From NCBI RefSeq assembly GCF_002776695.1, contig NZ_LFJC01000003.1, forward strand, positions 1,392,636-1,456,635: a stretch of DNA of 64,000 nt. Reading direction: 5' to 3'. The notes beneath the pieces are model-generated. The model was not told where the DNA came from. It made no database searches and saw nothing but the letters and a program-made list of their open reading frames with translations. The first letter of the stretch is position 1; each line of letters opens with the position of its first letter. Shown here in pieces: positions 50,403 through 60,790 of the stretch. This stretch comes from Bradyrhizobium nitroreducens (GTDB lineage: Bacteria > Pseudomonadota > Alphaproteobacteria > Rhizobiales > Xanthobacteraceae). The translations under genes were made by a program, and so were the position numbers.

Positions 50403-52853
50403 ATGAATTTGCATCGAACATTCTTCATACTGAGCTTGACGTGCGTCGTTTCGGCCGGGGCGCTCGCGGAGCCGGCGAATGCCCAGCAGCCGGCGCCGGC
50501 GAGCGTCGTGCTTCCGACTGATCGCTCGAACTTGCCGATTCCCGAACCTCAATATCCGCACAGCACGGTGCTCGACGCTCGCAACGCAACGCCTCCGGCG
50601 CGGTTCGAGGTCAAGGCTCCAGCCAGGGCCCCTAACGTGCTTATCGTATTGATCGACGATATGGGCTTCGGCCAGTCGAGCGCGTTCGGCGGGCCTATCC
50701 ACATGCCGACGGTGGAGAGCCTTGCCAATGCGGGACTGCGCTACAACGAGTTTCACACGACGGCGCTTTGTTCGCCGACGCGCGCCGCGCTGTTATCGGG
50801 CCGCAATCATCACATGAACAACATGGGCTCGATCACGGAAACCGCGACTGCTTTTCCCGGACAGACCGGGCAGCGTCCCGACAGCGTCGCCCCGCTCGCC
50901 AAGATGCTGCGACTCAATGGTTACAGCACGGCGGCGTTCGGCAAATCGCACGAAACCGCAGCATGGGAGGTGAGCCCGTCCGGACCGACCGACCGTTGGC
51001 CGACCCGCTCTGGATTCGACAAATTCTACGGCTTCCTCGGAGGCGAGACCAACCAGTGGGCGCCGTTGCTCTATGACGGAATGACCCAGGTCGAGCCGTC
51101 GACGGATCCGAACTATCATCTGATGACGGACATGACCAACCAGGCGATCGACTGGGTGGGCTACCAGAAATCGCTGACCCCGGATAAGCCGTTCTTCATC
51201 TACTTCGCACCGGGCGCGACGCATGCGCCGCATCAAGTCCCGAAGGAATGGATCGCCAAATACAAGGGCAAGTTCGACCAAGGCTGGGATGCGTTGCGCG
51301 AGGAAACGCTGGCGCGACAGATCAAGCTTGGCGTGGTACCCGCCGGCACAAGGCTGGCCCCGAAGCCCGAGGCAATCAAGGATTGGGCTACGCTGAACGC
51401 GGACGAGAAGAAGCTGTTCGCGCGGCAGATGGAGGTCTTCGCCGGATTTGGCGAGTACGCCGACACGGAGATCGGTCGGCTGGTCGACGCTGTCAAGGCA
51501 ACCGGTCAACTCGATAATACGCTGATCTTCTATGTCGTCGGCGACAACGGTGCGAGTGCCGAAGGCGGCATGAACGGGCTGTTCAGCGAGATGACCTATT
51601 TCAATGGTGTCAGCGAAAGCGTCCGGGACATCCTCAAGCATTACGACGAACTCGGCGGCCCTTCGACCTATGGTCACTACGCGGCCGGATGGGCGGTCGC
51701 TGGCGACACGCCCTTTACGTGGACCAAACAAGTTGCGTCCAGCTACGGCGGCACTCGCAACGGGATGGTCATTCATTGGCCCAAGGGAATTGCGGCCAAG
51801 GGCGAGGTGCGCTCGCAGTGGCACCACGTCATCGACATTGCACCGACCATTCTTGAAGCAGCCGGTCTGCCCGAGCCAAAGAGCGTCGACGGCACGCCAC
51901 AGACCCCGATCGAAGGCGTGAGCATGCTCTATAGTTTTGCCGATCCGAAGGCTCCGAGCACGCATCTTACCCAATACTTCGAGATATTCGGCAATCGTGC
52001 CATCTATAACGACGGCTGGCTCGCCGGTACGGTTCACAGGGCTGCCTGGGAACGCAAGCCGCGACGACCGCTCGAACAGGATGTCTGGGAACTCTACGAC
52101 ACCCGGTCAGACTTCAGCCTGACCAACGATCTCGCCGCGAAGAACCCCGACAAGCTCAAGGAGATGCAGGGCCTCTTTCTCAAGGAAGCGGTCAAGTACC
52201 AGGTGCTGCCGCTTGACGATCGGATGGAGGAGCGCGTCATCGCCTCGATGGTCGGCCGGCCCGACCTGATGGCCGGCCGAACCTCGCTGACCGTTCACCA
52301 GGGAATGATCGGCATGTCGGAGAACGTCTTCATCAGTCTGAAGAACCAGTCGCACAGCATTACCGCCGATCTGGACATCCCAAAGGGTGGCGCCAATGGC
52401 GTGATCATCGCCCAGGCCGGCCGGTTCGGGGGCTGGAGTCTTTACCTCAAGGACGGCAAGCCGACCTACACCTACAATTTCCTCGGGCTGCAGCGCTATA
52501 CGGTGGCTGCCAAGCAGGCCCTGCCGGCGGGTAAAGGCACGCTGCGCTTCGAGTTCGCCTATGACGGCGGCGGCATCGGCAAGGGCGGCGTCGGTACGAT
52601 CCTGTTCAATGGAAAACCAATCGCGACCGGCCGCATCGACAAGACCCAATGCTGCATCTTCTCCGCGGATGAAGGCGCCGATGTCGGTGCCGACGAAGGC
52701 ACCCCGGTCACGGAGGCCTACAAGGTGCCGTTCAAGTTCACTGGAAAGATCGAGGCCGTGACCATCGAGCAGAAAGAAATGAAGCGAGCCGATCGCGATG
52801 ACGCCGCACAAGCCCGCAAAGCGGCGGTATTGAAGAAGGGCCTTTCCGATTGA
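50403..52853 (+). CDS. Arylsulfatase (exported)
   Basis: An 816-residue alkaline-phosphatase-fold hydrolase of sulfate esters. A signal peptide (ILSLTCVVSAGALAEPANA) precedes the catalytic domain: IVLIDDMGFG with the metal Asp pair, CSPTRAALLSGR (Cys123, to be converted to formylglycine), FGKSHE, GATHAPHQVPKEW and VVGDNGASAEGG. A C-terminal domain of about 180 residues resembles those of AtsA-type enzymes. No formylglycine-generating enzyme gene is in the window. A porin-like gene follows by 131 bp. Confidence 0.94.
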   Translation: MNLHRTFFILSLTCVVSAGALAEPANAQQPAPASVVLPTDRSNLPIPEPQYPHSTVLDARNATPPARFEVKAPARAPNVLIVLIDDMGFGQSSAFGGPIHMPTVESLANAGLRYNEFHTTALCSPTRAALLSGRNHHMNNMGSITETATAFPGQTGQRPDSVAPLAKMLRLNGYSTAAFGKSHETAAWEVSPSGPTDRWPTRSGFDKFYGFLGGETNQWAPLLYDGMTQVEPSTDPNYHLMTDMTNQAIDWVGYQKSLTPDKPFFIYFAPGATHAPHQVPKEWIAKYKGKFDQGWDALREETLARQIKLGVVPAGTRLAPKPEAIKDWATLNADEKKLFARQMEVFAGFGEYADTEIGRLVDAVKATGQLDNTLIFYVVGDNGASAEGGMNGLFSEMTYFNGVSESVRDILKHYDELGGPSTYGHYAAGWAVAGDTPFTWTKQVASSYGGTRNGMVIHWPKGIAAKGEVRSQWHHVIDIAPTILEAAGLPEPKSVDGTPQTPIEGVSMLYSFADPKAPSTHLTQYFEIFGNRAIYNDGWLAGTVHRAAWERKPRRPLEQDVWELYDTRSDFSLTNDLAAKNPDKLKEMQGLFLKEAVKYQVLPLDDRMEERVIASMVGRPDLMAGRTSLTVHQGMIGMSENVFISLKNQSHSITADLDIPKGGANGVIIAQAGRFGGWSLYLKDGKPTYTYNFLGLQRYTVAAKQALPAGKGTLRFEFAYDGGGIGKGGVGTILFNGKPIATGRIDKTQCCIFSADEGADVGADEGTPVTEAYKVPFKFTGKIEAVTIEQKEMKRADRDDAAQARKAAVLKKGLSD

Positions 52854-52984
52854 AGAAGCGGTCGGCGCGCGACATCGAAATTGCGCGCCGCCGATTGTGA
52901 CATGAAAGCTTCAGGCGGAATGGATCGACGCCGTCGGTCACTCTTTGTGTTGTGCCGGGAAGCCTTGGGGAATCAACTGGCATC

Positions 52985-54079
52985 ATGATCGAGCGTGGGG
53001 GGCGACCAATGCAACGCGATAGATCGGCACACAGATCCGGATTCCCGCGGCTAAGCGCCGTTCTCGCGACCTCCGCCGTTGCGTTGCTTTCCTCGCAGAT
53101 CGCCCGTGCCGACGAGAGTGGAATTTCGTTCTGGCTGCCGGGATTGTACGGGAGCCTCGCCGCCACTCCCGCCACACCGGGCTGGTCGATCGCCGCCATC
53201 TACTACCATACAAGCGTGAATGCGTCGGGGGCGGCTGCTGCGGCACGGGAATTTCAGGTCGGGAGGTTGTCCCCGACCGTCAACATCAATCTCAATCTGG
53301 CCTTGAGTGGCCAGGCCGATCTGATGTTCATCGCGCCGACCTATACGTTTGCGACGCCCGTGCTCGGTGGCCAATTGTCGGCCACGCTGGCGAGCGTCTA
53401 CGGTAGAAATTCGGCAAGCCTTGCCGGCACGTTGACGGCAGCTGCCGGACCGATCGTCACCACGCGCAATGGATTTCTCGAAGACGCGCTCGTCTCCTAC
53501 GGCGATCTTTATCCGACCTTTAAGCTGAAATGGAATAACGGCGTTCACAACTATATGGCCTACGCTGCTGGCGACATTCCCGTCGGCGACTACAATCCCA
53601 ACCGGCTGGCCAATGTCGGCATCGGCCATGGGGCCATCGATTTCGGCGGCGGCTACACTTATCTGAACCCGGCGACGGGCACGGAGCTCTCGGGCGTCGG
53701 CGGCTTTACCTATAATTTCAAGAATCCCGACACCCAATACCAGAGCGGTATCGATTTTCATCTGGATTGGGGCGTGTCGCAGTTCCTGTCCAAGCAGGTC
53801 TTCGTCGGCTTCGTTGGCTACGCCTATCAGCAGATTACCGACGATTCCGGGCAGCCCGCCGTTCTCGGCGGCTTCCGTTCGCGGGTTTTCGCTGTCGGTC
53901 CGCAGGTCGGATATATTTTCCCGATCGGCAGCAATCAGGCATTTCTTGGCCTGAAAGGATACGGCGAGTTCGACGCGGCGAACCGGCCGTCGGGCTGGAA
54001 CACGTGGCTGACGTTCTCGATCTCGGAGGCCGCTCCCGCCAGCACGGTGACTCCGACCCGACGCAAAGTGTCGAAATAG
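52985..54079 (+). CDS. SphA/MetA-pathway-like outer-membrane transporter
   Basis: About 364 residues from the ATG at 52985 (53009 is a second candidate). A signal peptide (SAVLATSAVALLSSQIARA) is followed by an aromatic-rich beta-barrel with alternating polar and hydrophobic strands: SFWLPGLYGSLAATPATPGWSIAAIYYHTS, YMAYAAGDIPVGDYNPNRLANVGIGHGAIDFGGGYTYLNP, GIDFHLDWGVSQFLSKQVFVGFVGYAYQQ. This matches the Phenol_MetA_deg family, which includes proteins thought to import aromatic compounds. It may accept the product or substrate of the upstream sulfatase. Confidence 0.85.
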   Translation: MIERGGRPMQRDRSAHRSGFPRLSAVLATSAVALLSSQIARADESGISFWLPGLYGSLAATPATPGWSIAAIYYHTSVNASGAAAAAREFQVGRLSPTVNINLNLALSGQADLMFIAPTYTFATPVLGGQLSATLASVYGRNSASLAGTLTAAAGPIVTTRNGFLEDALVSYGDLYPTFKLKWNNGVHNYMAYAAGDIPVGDYNPNRLANVGIGHGAIDFGGGYTYLNPATGTELSGVGGFTYNFKNPDTQYQSGIDFHLDWGVSQFLSKQVFVGFVGYAYQQITDDSGQPAVLGGFRSRVFAVGPQVGYIFPIGSNQAFLGLKGYGEFDAANRPSGWNTWLTFSISEAAPASTVTPTRRKVSK

Positions 54080-54146
54080 ACGAGTTGCTGCGCTCGAATT
54101 CGCCCCCTCCCCGCAAGCGGGGCGAGGTCAAGCACCGATGCCGCCC

Positions 54147-56456
54147 TTACGTAAACAGCGGCGGCTGCTGCCGGGCCGCGCGCTCCTGCGCTTCGACGAC
54201 TGCGACCGCCGTCATGTTGAGGATGCCGCGCGCCGTCACCGAGGGCGTGAGGATGTGGGCGGTGCGCGCCGGGCCGATCAGGATCGGGCCGACAGGCAGC
54301 GCGTCCGCCAGCGACTTGATCATCTGATAGGCGACGTTGGCAGTGTCCAGCGTCGGCATGATCAGGATGTTGGCCTCGCCCTCCAGCTTGGAATGCGGCA
54401 ACACCATTTTTCGCGCGGCAGCGGAGAGCGCCGTGTCGCCCTGCATCTCGCCGTCGGCCTCGATCTCCGGATGCTTGTCCTTCAACAGCTGGGTCGCCAG
54501 CCGCATCTTGCGCGAGGAATCGGTGTCGTAGCTGCCGAAGTCCGAATGCGAGACGAAGGCGATCTTCGGCTTGATGTTGAAACGCTGGACGTGAACGGCA
54601 GCGAGCGATGCGATCTCGGCGAGCTCCTCCGCGCCCGGATTGGGGCGAACTTGCGTGTCGGCGATGAAGAAGGCGCCCTTGCTGGTGATCAGCAGCGCCA
54701 GCGCCGCGTAGTCGCTGATCCCGGGCGAGAAGCCGACGATCTCGCGGACATGGCGCAGATGGCTCATGTAGCGGCCCTCGACGCCGCAGAGCATGGCATC
54801 CGCCTCACCGCGCGTCACCGCGAGCGCGGCGATCACCGTGTTGTTGGTGCGCACCACCGTGCGCGCCGCGTCCGGCGTCACGCCGCGGCGGCCGGCGACC
54901 TCGACATAGGACTGCACGTAGGAGCGGTAGCGCGGATCGTCCTCGGGATTGACGAGATCGAAATCCTTGCCGGCGCGGATCGACAGACCGAAGCGCTTGA
55001 TGCGCGCCTCGACCACAGAGGGACGGCCGACCAGGATCGGTCGCGCCAAATTCTCCTCCAGTACCACCTGCGTGGCGCGCAGCACGCGCTCGTCCTCGCC
55101 TTCGGCGTAGATCACGCGCACCGGCTGGGTCTTGGCCTTGGCGAACATCGGCTTCATGACGAGGCCGGAGCGGAAGGCGAAGCGTTCGAGCAGCGCGGTG
55201 TATTCGTCGAAATTGGTGATGGGCCGCGTTGCGACGCCGGACTCCATCGCCGCCTTCGCCACCGCCGGCGCGATCCGCAGGATCAAACGCGGGTCAAACG
55301 GACTCGGGATCAGCGAGCCCGGGCCAAAGCCCTGCGTCTCGCCGGTGTCGAAACCCTGCGCCACCGCATCCGACGGCGCCTCGCGCGCGAGTTGGGCGAT
55401 CGCCTCGACGGCGGCGTGCTTCATCTCCTCATTGATGGCGCTGGCGCCGACGTCGAGCGCGCCGCGGAAGATGAAGGGGAAGCAGAGGACGTTGTTGACC
55501 TGGTTCGGATAGTCGGAGCGGCCGGTGCAGATCATCGCGTCGGGACGCACTTTTCGCGCCTCCTCCGGCATGATCTCCGGGGTCGGGTTGGCGAGTGCCA
55601 TGATCAACGGCTTGTCGGCCATCGCCTTGGCCATCTCGGGCTTGAGCACGCCCGGCGCCGAGAGGCCGATGAAGATGTCGGCGCCGCCGATGACGTCGCC
55701 AAGCGTGCGCTTGTCGGTCTTCTGCGCGTAGACTGCCTTCCAGCGGTCCATCGTGGTGTTGCGGCCCTCATGCACGAGGCCGTCGATGTCGCAGACCCAG
55801 ATGTTCTTGCGCTGCGCGCCCATCGACACCAGCAGATTGAGCGTCGCGATCGCGGCAGCCCCCGCCCCCGACGCCACGATCTTGACGTCGGAGAGCTTCT
55901 TTCCGTTGAGTCGCAGGGCGTTGGTGACAGCGGCGGCAACGATGATGGCGGTGCCGTGCTGATCGTCATGGAAGACCGGGATCTTCATGCGCTCCTTCAG
56001 CTGCGCCTCGATCTCGAAACATTCGGGTCCGCGGATGTCCTCCAGATTGATGCCGCCGAAGGTCGGCTCGAGCGCCGCCACGGTCTCGACCACGCGCTCG
56101 ATGGTGTCGGCGGCGATCTCGATATCGAACACGTCGATGCCGGCGAATTTCTTGAACAGGACCGCCTTGCCCTCCATCACCGGCTTGGAGGCCAGCGGGC
56201 CGATATTGCCGAGGCCGAGCACGGCGGTGCCGTTGGAGACCACGGCGACCAGATTGGCGCGGGTGGTCAGCGTGGCGGCTTCGGCCGGGTTCTTCGCGAT
56301 CTCGGTGCAGGCCGCGGCAACGCCCGGCGAATAGGCCAGCGCAAGGTCGCGCTGGTTGGCAAGCGGCTTGCTTGCCTGGATCTCGAGCTTTCCAGGGCGC
56401 GGCAGACGATGGTAGGCGAGCGCCGCCTGGTGGAGATCATCAGAATAGGACGACAT
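54147..56456 (-). CDS. maeB: NADP-dependent malic enzyme, MaeB type
   Basis: A 769-residue cytoplasmic enzyme converting malate to pyruvate and CO2 with reduction of NADP+. The N-terminal two-thirds is the malic-enzyme domain ([71 protein letters not shown]). The last third (about 430-765) is a phosphotransacetylase-like regulatory domain ([34 protein letters not shown]) that in MaeB binds acetyl-CoA as an inhibitor. Length is normal. Confidence 0.96.
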   Translation of the reverse strand: MSSYSDDLHQAALAYHRLPRPGKLEIQASKPLANQRDLALAYSPGVAAACTEIAKNPAEAATLTTRANLVAVVSNGTAVLGLGNIGPLASKPVMEGKAVLFKKFAGIDVFDIEIAADTIERVVETVAALEPTFGGINLEDIRGPECFEIEAQLKERMKIPVFHDDQHGTAIIVAAAVTNALRLNGKKLSDVKIVASGAGAAAIATLNLLVSMGAQRKNIWVCDIDGLVHEGRNTTMDRWKAVYAQKTDKRTLGDVIGGADIFIGLSAPGVLKPEMAKAMADKPLIMALANPTPEIMPEEARKVRPDAMICTGRSDYPNQVNNVLCFPFIFRGALDVGASAINEEMKHAAVEAIAQLAREAPSDAVAQGFDTGETQGFGPGSLIPSPFDPRLILRIAPAVAKAAMESGVATRPITNFDEYTALLERFAFRSGLVMKPMFAKAKTQPVRVIYAEGEDERVLRATQVVLEENLARPILVGRPSVVEARIKRFGLSIRAGKDFDLVNPEDDPRYRSYVQSYVEVAGRRGVTPDAARTVVRTNNTVIAALAVTRGEADAMLCGVEGRYMSHLRHVREIVGFSPGISDYAALALLITSKGAFFIADTQVRPNPGAEELAEIASLAAVHVQRFNIKPKIAFVSHSDFGSYDTDSSRKMRLATQLLKDKHPEIEADGEMQGDTALSAAARKMVLPHSKLEGEANILIMPTLDTANVAYQMIKSLADALPVGPILIGPARTAHILTPSVTARGILNMTAVAVVEAQERAARQQPPLFT

Positions 56457-56703
56457 GCGGTGTTTCGCCTCGCGTTACCGGCCTCAAAATGCACGATCCG
56501 AAAGGAGCTGTCCAAGCGGACCGAATTTCCGGGTCATGGAAACGGGATGAAGCACGCCGGGCGCCCCGGTGGCAACATCGGATTGCGCCCCCATCAACAG
56601 GGCGCGCGGTCAAATATTTGAAAACCATAGCTTTACCTGGACCGCGCGGCGTTTTGCGAATATGGCAGGTTGCGCGGTGCAAAATCAGCAACTGGAGCTG
56701 AGA

Positions 56704-58671
56704 ATGAAGCGGATCATGGTCGGCCTGGTCGCACTCCTCGTGCTCGGCGCGGGCGGATGGTTCGGCTTCAATCTCTATGTCCAGCACCGGGCCACCGCCG
56801 ACGTCGAGGCGGCTTTCGAACAGGTGCGCTCCGGCGGCGGCAAGGCGAGCCACGGCAAGATCACGTTCGAACTGGCGAGCCGGACGCTGACGATCGAGGA
56901 CATCAATGTCGAGCCGAGCCAGCCGCGGCTCGCCAACGTCAAGATCGCAAAGGTCACGGCCGTCGGCCTGCGCCAGCCGGATGACGCCCGTTTCTCGGCC
57001 GACAGCATTGAAGTGTCCGGGGTCGAGGTCGCCTTCGCGTATACCGAACCGTCGAAGCTGAAGGCGAACTACAAGATCCCGCAGATCAGCGCCCGCGATT
57101 TTTCGGGCCCGACCCGCGCGGACGGCACGTCGCTGTCCGGCTCGATCGTCGACATGTACCGCTTCATGCTCACGCAATACGCCACCGTCTCGGCGTCGTC
57201 GATCGTGGTGCCGACCGTCGCCGTCAACGTCGATGCGGGCAGCGGCAATCCCGGCAGCGGCGATTATGTCTATTCGGGCCTGTCGGTCCAGAACGTCAAC
57301 CGCGGCAAGATCGAGACGGCGAAGACGGACCGCGTCGCCTATTCGCTCGACCTGGCGCAGCCGGGCAAGCCCGCGAGAATGACCGGCGAGCTGTCCGGAC
57401 TTGCCGCCTACGATTTCGACGCAACCGCCGTGAGGGCCGCGCTCGAACAGCAAGGATCGACCGACGACAGTTTCCACAAGGTCTATCGGCGCGTCTCCGC
57501 CAATTCATATGTGGTGACGACGGCACCGGGCGTGCGCGTGCAGGTCGACGGCTTCACCTTCGACGACATTGCGATCCGGCCCTCGAAATTCCGCCCGGCC
57601 GAGATCATCGCGCTGGTGCCGGCTGACGGCTCGACCCCCACGCAGGCGCAGTCGCGCGACATCATGGCGAAGGTGTCCGACTTCTTCGAGGGCTTTCAGA
57701 TCGGCAAGGTCGAAATCGGCAAGCAGACGGTCGAGACGCCGCAAGGAACGGGACGGCTCAACGCCGTCAAATACGACCAGGACAGAATCGCGCTGGAAGG
57801 CCTCGTCATGCCGCTGCCGCAGGGGCAGATCAAGATGGAGAGCTTCGCTCTGAAGTCCTTCAGCGCGGCGAAACTGATGCGCTGGGCGGCGAGCCTCCGA
57901 ACGCCCGGTCAGCCGCCCTCGCCCGATCAGATGCTCGGCCTGTTCCGCGTGCTCGAAGGCGCCGAAATCAAGGGTGTGGTGGCGCCCTACAAGAACACGC
58001 GCCAGCTCGTCACCATCGACACGATCAGCCTGAACTGGGGCCAGCTGGTCGGATCGATCCCGAGCAAGGCCAATCTGGTTGTGAAAATGGTCACGCCGAC
58101 CGATCCCGCCAATCCAGCGCAGCAGCCGCTGATCATGGCGGGCGTGGACAAGCTCGCGATCGACCTCGATCTCGGCGCGGCATGGACGGAATCGTCAGGC
58201 GCATTTGCGCTCGCGCCGGCCACGATTGATCTCGGCAACCTCGCCACGGCACAGGCCCGCCTCGCGCTCGCCAACGTGCCGCGCGGCCTGTTCACCGCCG
58301 ATCCGGCGCAGGCAATGGGTCAGGCGGCGCAGGTCGAGACCGGTGCGTTCGAGCTCTCGCTGCGCGACAGCGGCGTCGTCGATCTCGTCGTGGCGCAGTT
58401 TTCGCGGATGCAGAATGTCAGCCGCGACGCCGCGCGCGGTGCCATCGTCGAGATGATCCGGGCGCAAGGCGAGAGGATCGCCGCTTCCAATCTCGATGCC
58501 AGGACTGCGGTCGATGCGCTCGCCGGCTTCGTCGCGACGTCAGGGCAAACGCTCACGATCAAGCTGACCCCGCTCGGCAAGCTGCCGCTGCTTCAGCTCA
58601 TGGATGCCCTGAACAGCGAGCCGATCGTCGCGCTGGCGCAGTTCAGGATCGAGGCGTCGACGGGGTTGTAG
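56704..58671 (+). CDS. Exported hypothetical protein (AsmA-like features)
   Basis: A 655-residue protein with an N-terminal anchor (RIMVGLVALLVLGAGGWFGFNLYVQ) and a long beta-rich extracytoplasmic part, with segments such as TFELASRTLTIEDINVEPSQP and ALPQGQIKMESFALKSFSAAKLMRW that resemble strands of AsmA/DUF748-type repeats. A GGAG site six bases before the ATG at 56704 fixes the start. It could be involved in lipid or outer-membrane transport, but no catalytic motif is visible. Confidence 0.7.
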   Translation: MKRIMVGLVALLVLGAGGWFGFNLYVQHRATADVEAAFEQVRSGGGKASHGKITFELASRTLTIEDINVEPSQPRLANVKIAKVTAVGLRQPDDARFSADSIEVSGVEVAFAYTEPSKLKANYKIPQISARDFSGPTRADGTSLSGSIVDMYRFMLTQYATVSASSIVVPTVAVNVDAGSGNPGSGDYVYSGLSVQNVNRGKIETAKTDRVAYSLDLAQPGKPARMTGELSGLAAYDFDATAVRAALEQQGSTDDSFHKVYRRVSANSYVVTTAPGVRVQVDGFTFDDIAIRPSKFRPAEIIALVPADGSTPTQAQSRDIMAKVSDFFEGFQIGKVEIGKQTVETPQGTGRLNAVKYDQDRIALEGLVMPLPQGQIKMESFALKSFSAAKLMRWAASLRTPGQPPSPDQMLGLFRVLEGAEIKGVVAPYKNTRQLVTIDTISLNWGQLVGSIPSKANLVVKMVTPTDPANPAQQPLIMAGVDKLAIDLDLGAAWTESSGAFALAPATIDLGNLATAQARLALANVPRGLFTADPAQAMGQAAQVETGAFELSLRDSGVVDLVVAQFSRMQNVSRDAARGAIVEMIRAQGERIAASNLDARTAVDALAGFVATSGQTLTIKLTPLGKLPLLQLMDALNSEPIVALAQFRIEASTGL

Positions 58672-58680
58672 GCAGAGTCT

Positions 58681-58815
58681 CGTGTCCCGGACGCGGCGCA
58701 GCGCGCAAGCGGCGCGACGCAGAGCCGGGATCCAGAATGCCTACGGTTCACCGCGACATGGCCCCCGGCTCTGCAGCGCACCGCTGAAGAAGCGCTGCGC
58801 TGCGTCCGGGGCACG
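58681..58815. repeat. Palindromic intergenic repeat
   Basis: Arms 58681-58704 and 58792-58815 are inverted copies of a GTCCCGGACGCGGCGCAGCG sequence with two mismatches over 24 bp. It fills the space between the stop codons of the AsmA-like gene and aspS, where it may end both transcripts. Sequence differs from the other palindromes in this window. Confidence 0.78.
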
Positions 58816-58821
58816 AGCCCC

Positions 58822-60594
58822 TCACTTCTGCGGCAGGTTCACCCGCACATGCAGCTCACGGAGCTGTTTTGTGGTGGCTTCCGACGGCGCACCCATCAGC
58901 AGGTCCATGGCCTGCTGGTTCATCGGGAACAGCGAGATCTCGCGCAGGTTAGTGGTGCCGCAGAGCAGCATCACGATGCGGTCGACGCCCGCGGCCATGC
59001 CACCATGCGGCGGAGCGCCGTACTGGAAGGCGCGATACATGCCGCCGAAGCGGTCGACCACTTCCTGCTCGCCATAGCCTGCGATCTCGAACGCCTTCAC
59101 CATCGCTTCCGGCACGTGGTTGCGGATGCCACCCGAGGCGATCTCGTAGCCGTTGCAGGTGATGTCGTACTGGAACGCCTTGATGGTCAGCGGGTCCTGG
59201 CCCTTCAGCGCCTCGAGGCCGCCCTGCGGCATCGAGAACGGGTTGTGCGAGAAGTCGACCTTCTTGTCGTCCTCGTTGTACTCGTACATCGGGAAGTCGA
59301 CGATCCAGGCGAGCTCGAACCGCTCCTTGTCGGTGAGATTCAACTCCTCGCCGACCTTGTTGCGGGCAAGGCCAGAGAACTTCCAGAACTTGTCGGGGTC
59401 GCCGGCGACGAAGAAGGCGGCATCGCCTTCCTTGGTGCCGATCTGGGCGCGGATCGCAGCGGTGCGCTCGGGCCCGATGTTGTTGGCGAGCGGACCCGCA
59501 CCCTCGCCGCCCTCGCGCCACATGATGTAGCCGAGGCCGGGCTGGCCCTCACCCTGCGCCCACGAGTTCATGCGGTCGCAGAACGCGCGTGAGCCGCCGC
59601 CCGGCGCCGGGATCGCCCAGACCTGGTTCTTGGGGTCTTCGAGCATGCGCGCGAACACCTTGAAGCCGGAGCCGCGGAAATGCTCGGAGACGTCCTGCAT
59701 CTCGATCGGGTTGCGCAAATCCGGCTTGTCGCTGCCGTACTTCCGCAGCGCCTCTGCGAACGGGATGCGGCGCCAGTTCTTGCTCACCGGCTTGCCCTTG
59801 GCAAACTCCTCGAACACACCGGTGATGACGGGCTCCATCGCCGCAAAGACATCTTCCTGCGTGACAAAGCTCATCTCGACGTCGAGCTGGTAGAACTCGC
59901 CCGGCAGCCGGTCGGCGCGCGGGTCCTCGTCGCGGAAGCAGGGCGCGATCTGGAAGTATCGGTCGAAGCCCGACATCATCAGCAGCTGCTTGTACTGCTG
60001 CGGCGCCTGCGGGAGCGCGTAGAACTTGCCGGGATGGATGCGCGAGGGCACCAGGAAGTCGCGCGCGCCTTCCGGCGAGGACGCGGTCAGGATCGGGGTG
60101 TTGAACTCGAAGAAGCCCTGCCCCTCCATGCGCCGGCGCATCGACTTGATGATCTCGACGCGCGTCATGATGTTCTGGTGCAGTTTTTCGCGCCGTAGAT
60201 CCAGGAAGCGATATTTGAGCCTGATGTCCTCAGGGTATTCCTGGTCGCCGAACACCGGCAGCGGCAGGTCGCCGGCCGGGCCCAGCACCTCGATCTCGCT
60301 GACATAGACCTCGACCTTGCCGGTCGGCAGATCGTCATTGTCGGTGCCTTCGGGGCGGCGGCGGACCTTGCCGTCCATCTTGACCACGAATTCCGAGCGC
60401 AGCTTCTCGGCCAGCGAGAATGCCGGCGAGTCCGGATCGACCACACACTGGGTCAGGCCGTAATGGTCGCGCAGGTCGATAAACAGCACCCCGCCATGGT
60501 CGCGCACGCGATGGACCCAGCCCGAGAGGCGGATGGTCTCGCCGATGTTGCTCTCGCGGAGCGCGCCGCATGTATGTGACCGGTAGCGATGCAT
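58822..60594 (-). CDS. aspS: Aspartate--tRNA ligase
   Basis: A 590-residue class IIb synthetase charging tRNA-Asp. The OB-fold anticodon-binding domain ([49 protein letters not shown]) is followed by the catalytic core with motif 2 [26 protein letters not shown], a large GAD insertion, and motif 3 [14 protein letters not shown]. Length is normal for bacterial AspRS. It runs divergently from selO, with 196 bp between. Confidence 0.97.
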   Translation of the reverse strand: MHRYRSHTCGALRESNIGETIRLSGWVHRVRDHGGVLFIDLRDHYGLTQCVVDPDSPAFSLAEKLRSEFVVKMDGKVRRRPEGTDNDDLPTGKVEVYVSEIEVLGPAGDLPLPVFGDQEYPEDIRLKYRFLDLRREKLHQNIMTRVEIIKSMRRRMEGQGFFEFNTPILTASSPEGARDFLVPSRIHPGKFYALPQAPQQYKQLLMMSGFDRYFQIAPCFRDEDPRADRLPGEFYQLDVEMSFVTQEDVFAAMEPVITGVFEEFAKGKPVSKNWRRIPFAEALRKYGSDKPDLRNPIEMQDVSEHFRGSGFKVFARMLEDPKNQVWAIPAPGGGSRAFCDRMNSWAQGEGQPGLGYIMWREGGEGAGPLANNIGPERTAAIRAQIGTKEGDAAFFVAGDPDKFWKFSGLARNKVGEELNLTDKERFELAWIVDFPMYEYNEDDKKVDFSHNPFSMPQGGLEALKGQDPLTIKAFQYDITCNGYEIASGGIRNHVPEAMVKAFEIAGYGEQEVVDRFGGMYRAFQYGAPPHGGMAAGVDRIVMLLCGTTNLREISLFPMNQQAMDLLMGAPSEATTKQLRELHVRVNLPQK

Positions 60595-60790
60595 GGTCGT
60601 CCCAAAATCAATGTCGGAGGAAGCGAATCGAACCGCCTGTAACGGCCGGTCCGAGATTGCGGCAGGGTTTACCCGACGAGACCCGAGGCGGCAACCAAGG
60701 GAACGGCCTGTTTGGGGCCGGACGCGCCCATTTTTGGCATATCGGGGGCCGAGCCTTTGCCATCGGGCGTTCCAGCCCTATCTTGAGGCC

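Noticed and set aside
54138..56621. An 827-codon plus-strand open frame opposite maeB
   Set aside because: Antisense to a full-length malic enzyme; no recognisable domain; composition typical of a shadow frame.
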